Positions 19,104-21,103 of a stretch of 21,103 nucleotides of DNA are shown here, piece after piece. Under the pieces are notes generated by a model. It saw only the letters and a list, made by a program, of their open reading frames with translations, was not told where the DNA came from and did not search any database. Source of the DNA: a virus. The first letter of the stretch is position 1. Each line of letters starts with the position of its first letter. The translations under genes and the position numbers were made by a program. The stretch lies in the IMG/VR virus record IMGVR_UViG_3300005747_000293, positions 1-21,103 of that record; one strand, 5' to 3'.

Positions 19104-19229
19104 AGTGTAGAGCTTCTGTTTTTGCTATACTATTTGTCTTGTTCTACACTGGCATAACTATAATAACTTATACTGACTTTGGGGTCTCTGTGTTTTTTTC
19201 TAATAGTTCGCACAGAGGCCCTTTTTTTT
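19104..19229 (+). ncRNA. Second candidate small RNA with 5' hairpin and intrinsic terminator
   Basis: The 212 bases between genes at 19081 and 19294 hold no ORF with a ribosome site. From the predicted start, AGTGTAGA (19104-19111) pairs perfectly with TCTACACT (19143-19150). An alternative outer stem GCCAGT (19083-19088) with ACTGGC (19148-19153) lies just upstream of the start. The unit ends at the terminator at 19182-19229, giving about 126 bases. The layout matches the 17068 candidate, though the sequences differ. Confidence 0.35.
19182..19229 (+). terminator. Strong intrinsic terminator
   Basis: GGGTCTCTGTG (19182-19192) pairs with CACAGAGGCCC (19211-19221), 11 bp with one G-T pair, around an 18-base loop and followed by eight T. 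It separates the candidate RNA from the next promoter. Confidence 0.85.
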
Positions 19230-19239
19230 GACTTTTTTC

Positions 19240-19268
19240 TTGACATTTGATAAATACTATTGTATAAT
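19240..19268 (+). promoter_or_regulatory. Consensus sigma70 promoter with a late-type box in its spacer
   Basis: TTGACA (19240-19245), 17-base spacer, TATAAT (19263-19268): both hexamers and spacing are consensus. The spacer contains ATAAATAC (19250-19257), which as a late-type box would start at 19262. Downstream gene 19294 has AAGGAGA before its ATG. Confidence 0.9.
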
Positions 19269-19293
19269 ATAAGAACAATAAGGAGACAAACAA

Positions 19294-19749
19294 ATGGCAA
19301 CAACTAGAAAACAATACCAAGACGATGCGCTAATAATATTTCGCAAAGTTTCAGAAACACTCAACAAACAAATACAAGAACACGGCAAACTTGCCAAGAA
19401 CAATCGTGTGGTATGGGATATGCTACATCAAATGGACAATACAATTTGGCAGGCCTATATTGATGCAATTAAAATTGTAGACAAAGAGTTTGGACACATA
19501 GTAAGTATGGGTGACATTACAACTGTGCTTGAAGTGCAACAGATACTAGACAAGTATGGTCATCTAAGTCAAAGCGGCAACATACTAACACCTTTCAAGA
19601 CACGCAAGGCACCACACAACTACAAAGGCAAGGCTTGGAAACTAGCCAACCAAGGTAGAGAGATTTGGAATCGTGCAATGGAGATTGACTTACCAAATGA
19701 TGACACATCAAAACTAACACCAGCTGACAATGTATTGGACTTTGGATAA
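19294..19749 (+). CDS. Unknown helical phage protein (151 aa)
   Basis: The first gene after the consensus promoter. 151 residues, largely helical and charged, with a Trp-containing core (NRVVWDMLHQMDNTIWQAYIDA), a helix (TTVLEVQQILDKYGHLSQSG), a basic segment (RKAPHNYKGKAWKLANQG) and an acidic end (PADNVLDFG). No membrane segment, zinc site or catalytic motif is visible. AAGGAG lies 10 bases before the ATG. The stop TAA shares its A with the next ATG (TAATG). Probably an early cytoplasmic protein given its promoter. Family not recognised. Confidence 0.65.
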   Translation: MATTRKQYQDDALIIFRKVSETLNKQIQEHGKLAKNNRVVWDMLHQMDNTIWQAYIDAIKIVDKEFGHIVSMGDITTVLEVQQILDKYGHLSQSGNILTPFKTRKAPHNYKGKAWKLANQGREIWNRAMEIDLPNDDTSKLTPADNVLDFG

Positions 19750-20087
19750 TGCAATACGTACCAAAATATGCACAGAATAGAAACGAGAAACGTCCTGAAC
19801 GTTGGAAGACAGGTCCTGATCCAGTTGAACACGACAAGTATTATTCTTTACTTAAACACAGAACACAAGCCAAATACAGAGGTGAATCGCACAGCCTTAC
19901 CTGGGACGACTGGGAACAGTTATGGCCCACAGAGCAATGGTTGCAAAGAGGACGTACCAAACACAGTCTTTGTCTAATGCAATTAGATCCTGAAGCTGGT
20001 TGGCACATTGACAATGTAGAAGTTGTTGAGCGTATAGTGTATCTACAAAGAGCACAGGAATATAGGACCCAAGTAAATGATGAGTAA
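19749..20087 (+). CDS. Small phage protein with conserved Trp/Arg pattern (112 aa)
   Basis: 112 residues beginning on the last base of the previous stop. Basic N-terminus, then HSLTWDDWEQLWPTEQWLQR, GRTKHSLCLMQLDPEAGWH and IDNVEVVERIVYLQRAQEYR. The order W-x(n)-RGR-x(n)-L-x-x-LDPE-x-GWH-x-DN-V resembles the C-terminal part of some small HNH-type phage proteins (where an N-V motif closes the finger). The catalytic His-Asn-His set is not evident, so nuclease activity cannot be claimed. It is cotranscribed with the genes on either side. Confidence 0.6.
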   Translation: MQYVPKYAQNRNEKRPERWKTGPDPVEHDKYYSLLKHRTQAKYRGESHSLTWDDWEQLWPTEQWLQRGRTKHSLCLMQLDPEAGWHIDNVEVVERIVYLQRAQEYRTQVNDE

Positions 20088-20310
20088 AGACTTTGATCCT
20101 CTAGCTCAACTTGAAGAACAGTCACTATTGTTGAGCAAACTTATTAACGCACACAACCGCCACGACTCAATCATAAGCGACCTAGCTGAACAACACAAGA
20201 GCACTATAAACTTAATTAGAACAGACAGAGACAAGATCGTACATCTTGAAAACAAAGTAAAAGTAATGAGTAAAATGTTAGGAGAGCTGTATGCAGATAG
20301 AAGCGATTAA
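20077..20310 (+). CDS. Coiled-coil protein of unknown function
   Basis: 77 residues overlapping the previous gene by 11 bases. Two ATG codons in a row (20077, 20080) are possible starts. The sequence is a continuous helix with Leu/Ile heptads (LAQLEEQSLLLSKLINAHNR, KIVHLENKVKVMSKMLGELY) and no Pro or Gly until the end, so a dimeric coiled coil is likely. It ends 20 bases inside the methyltransferase gene, whose ribosome site (AGGAG) it contains. No family recognised. Confidence 0.6.
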   Translation: MMSKDFDPLAQLEEQSLLLSKLINAHNRHDSIISDLAEQHKSTINLIRTDRDKIVHLENKVKVMSKMLGELYADRSD

Positions 20311-21061
20311 AAGCAAAGACAGCCACACCTATTGGATTGAGTCAGGCGACACTATGTATGAAGGTAGACTAATACACGGACATTATCAATCAACCAACTG
20401 GGACTTTGCACAAACGCTGATTGGTAGTTGGAGACGTTGCATAGACATTGGATCAAACAATGCTGTAAACGCAATACACTATGCCAAACGTTTTGCAACA
20501 GTAGAATGTTTTGAACCAACCCCTCTAGCACAACAGTTGTGGACAAGAACAATCAAAGACAATGGTGTAAAAAATTGTACACTACACGCACAAGCACTAG
20601 GCGAAACACCTAGAACAACTGACATTATAATACATCCAAAGAATGGAGGACACAATCACATACAACACTTTGACAAGAATCCAAGAGCAAGAGGTACAAC
20701 CAAAGCAACTGTAACAGTTGATGTACGCACACTTGACTCATACCAATTCACACAAGTTGACTTTGTTAAAATAGATGTTGAAGGGTATGAACTGTTTGTA
20801 CTTCAAGGAGGATTACAAACTATACTACACAATAGACCTGTGCTACAATTAGAAATAGTTGACAAGCAATGTCGCAAGTTTGACTATGCTCGCAAAGACA
20901 TTGCGGACTTGTTTGACACACTAAATTACAAATGCTGTTCAAAGAAGAACGGTTGGATTGACTTACGACAACACAAGGAAGGACGAGGCGAAATGGACTT
21001 GTTCTTTGTGCCACAAGAAAACATCAAGACTTTACCACCACATTTGGCACTTTTTAGTTAA
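20291..21061 (+). CDS. FkbM-family SAM-dependent methyltransferase
   Basis: 256 residues. Residues 50-75 carry the SAM-binding motif (CIDIGSNNAVNAIHYAKRF, then VECFEPTPLA, where FEP is typical of FkbM). Around 155-168 is VDFVKIDVEGYELFVLQGG, the family signature KIDVEG-x-E, followed by PVLQLEIV. FkbM enzymes methylate hydroxyl groups, often on sugars. In phages they are auxiliary genes with untested targets (host glycans, virion or nucleotide modification). AGGAG lies 8 bases before the ATG. The gene ends an operon of four overlapping genes from the 19240 promoter. Confidence 0.85.
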   Translation: MQIEAIKSKDSHTYWIESGDTMYEGRLIHGHYQSTNWDFAQTLIGSWRRCIDIGSNNAVNAIHYAKRFATVECFEPTPLAQQLWTRTIKDNGVKNCTLHAQALGETPRTTDIIIHPKNGGHNHIQHFDKNPRARGTTKATVTVDVRTLDSYQFTQVDFVKIDVEGYELFVLQGGLQTILHNRPVLQLEIVDKQCRKFDYARKDIADLFDTLNYKCCSKKNGWIDLRQHKEGRGEMDLFFVPQENIKTLPPHLALFS

Positions 21062-21071
21062 CCAAAATCAG

Positions 21072-21099
21072 TTGACAAACTGTGTAGTTGTGTTATAAT
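21072..21099 (+). promoter_or_regulatory. Sigma70-type promoter at window edge
   Basis: TTGACA (21072-21077), 16-base spacer, TATAAT (21094-21099). It should drive a gene beyond the window. No late-type box is seen here before the window ends. Confidence 0.8.
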
Positions 21100-21103
21100 A
21101 TAT

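Noticed and set aside
19083-19154. tRNA-like outline: 72 bases with GCCAGT/ACTGGC ends and a GTTC near the 3' side
   Set aside because: No D-arm GG, no 7-base anticodon loop on a 5-bp stem, no purine after GTTC and the seventh acceptor pair fails. I keep it as a structured RNA candidate instead.
1-21103. Genes on the minus strand
   Set aside because: All minus-strand open frames lie opposite strong plus-strand genes, lack ribosome sites and have compositions expected of antisense frames.

Overview
The window is a contiguous piece of a tailed double-stranded DNA phage. Every gene that can be supported lies on the plus strand, the genes are packed end to end (many stop/start overlaps), and the order is that of a lambda-like long-tailed virion: major capsid protein (3' end only), head-tail connectors, tail tube protein, a tail assembly chaperone pair joined by a -1 frameshift, tape measure protein, distal tail proteins, a host-recognition hub, and a series of fibre and lectin-like proteins. 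No tail sheath gene is seen, so a flexible siphovirus-type tail is the best reading. The DNA is AT-rich. LamG-type lectin folds, BspA-type repeats, cyanophage-style Ig-like/Calx-beta-like adhesin stretches and an FkbM methyltransferase suggest a marine phage of an aquatic bacterium. The host cannot be named from this sequence.

Layout. 1-1939: capsid protein end, connectors and tail tube, closed by a strong intrinsic terminator. 2012-3050: late-type box, a 57-residue ORF, chaperone G and G-T fusion (slippery heptamer G GGA AAC at 2503-2509), and a small HK97-gp10-like tail-completion protein. 3052-7127: tape measure, M-like and L-like proteins, and the first part of a J-like hub. 7127-10691: the hub continues in two more ORFs, the middle one carrying a large adhesive insert. 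10742-11251: a single small virion gene bounded by terminators. 11273-16754: fibre proteins, a two-LamG protein, a 921-residue fibre made of about thirty 20-residue repeats around a third LamG domain, a fibre adaptor-like protein and a small coiled-coil membrane protein (possible holin). 16772-21061: small cytoplasmic-type genes (zinc-finger proteins, an HTH terminase-small-subunit-like protein, unknowns) and an FkbM methyltransferase, punctuated by promoters, terminators and two gene-free structured segments.

The most interesting signals are regulatory. A box (A/C/T)TAAATA(C/G/T), like the T4-type late promoter TATAAATA, occurs in nearly every intergenic gap. If transcription starts 6 bases after its last A, two genes with no Shine-Dalgarno (16772 and 18478) begin exactly at +1, so would be leaderless. 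Two gene-free segments would begin exactly at the first base of an 8-bp perfect stem and run to intrinsic terminators, so are candidate small RNAs. T4-type late control on a siphovirus-type structural module would be unusual. Other points of note are the three-way split of the hub gene, a 20-residue repeat shared by hub insert and fibre, and a cluster of tight hairpins inserted in frame in a protein gene at 17539-17640.
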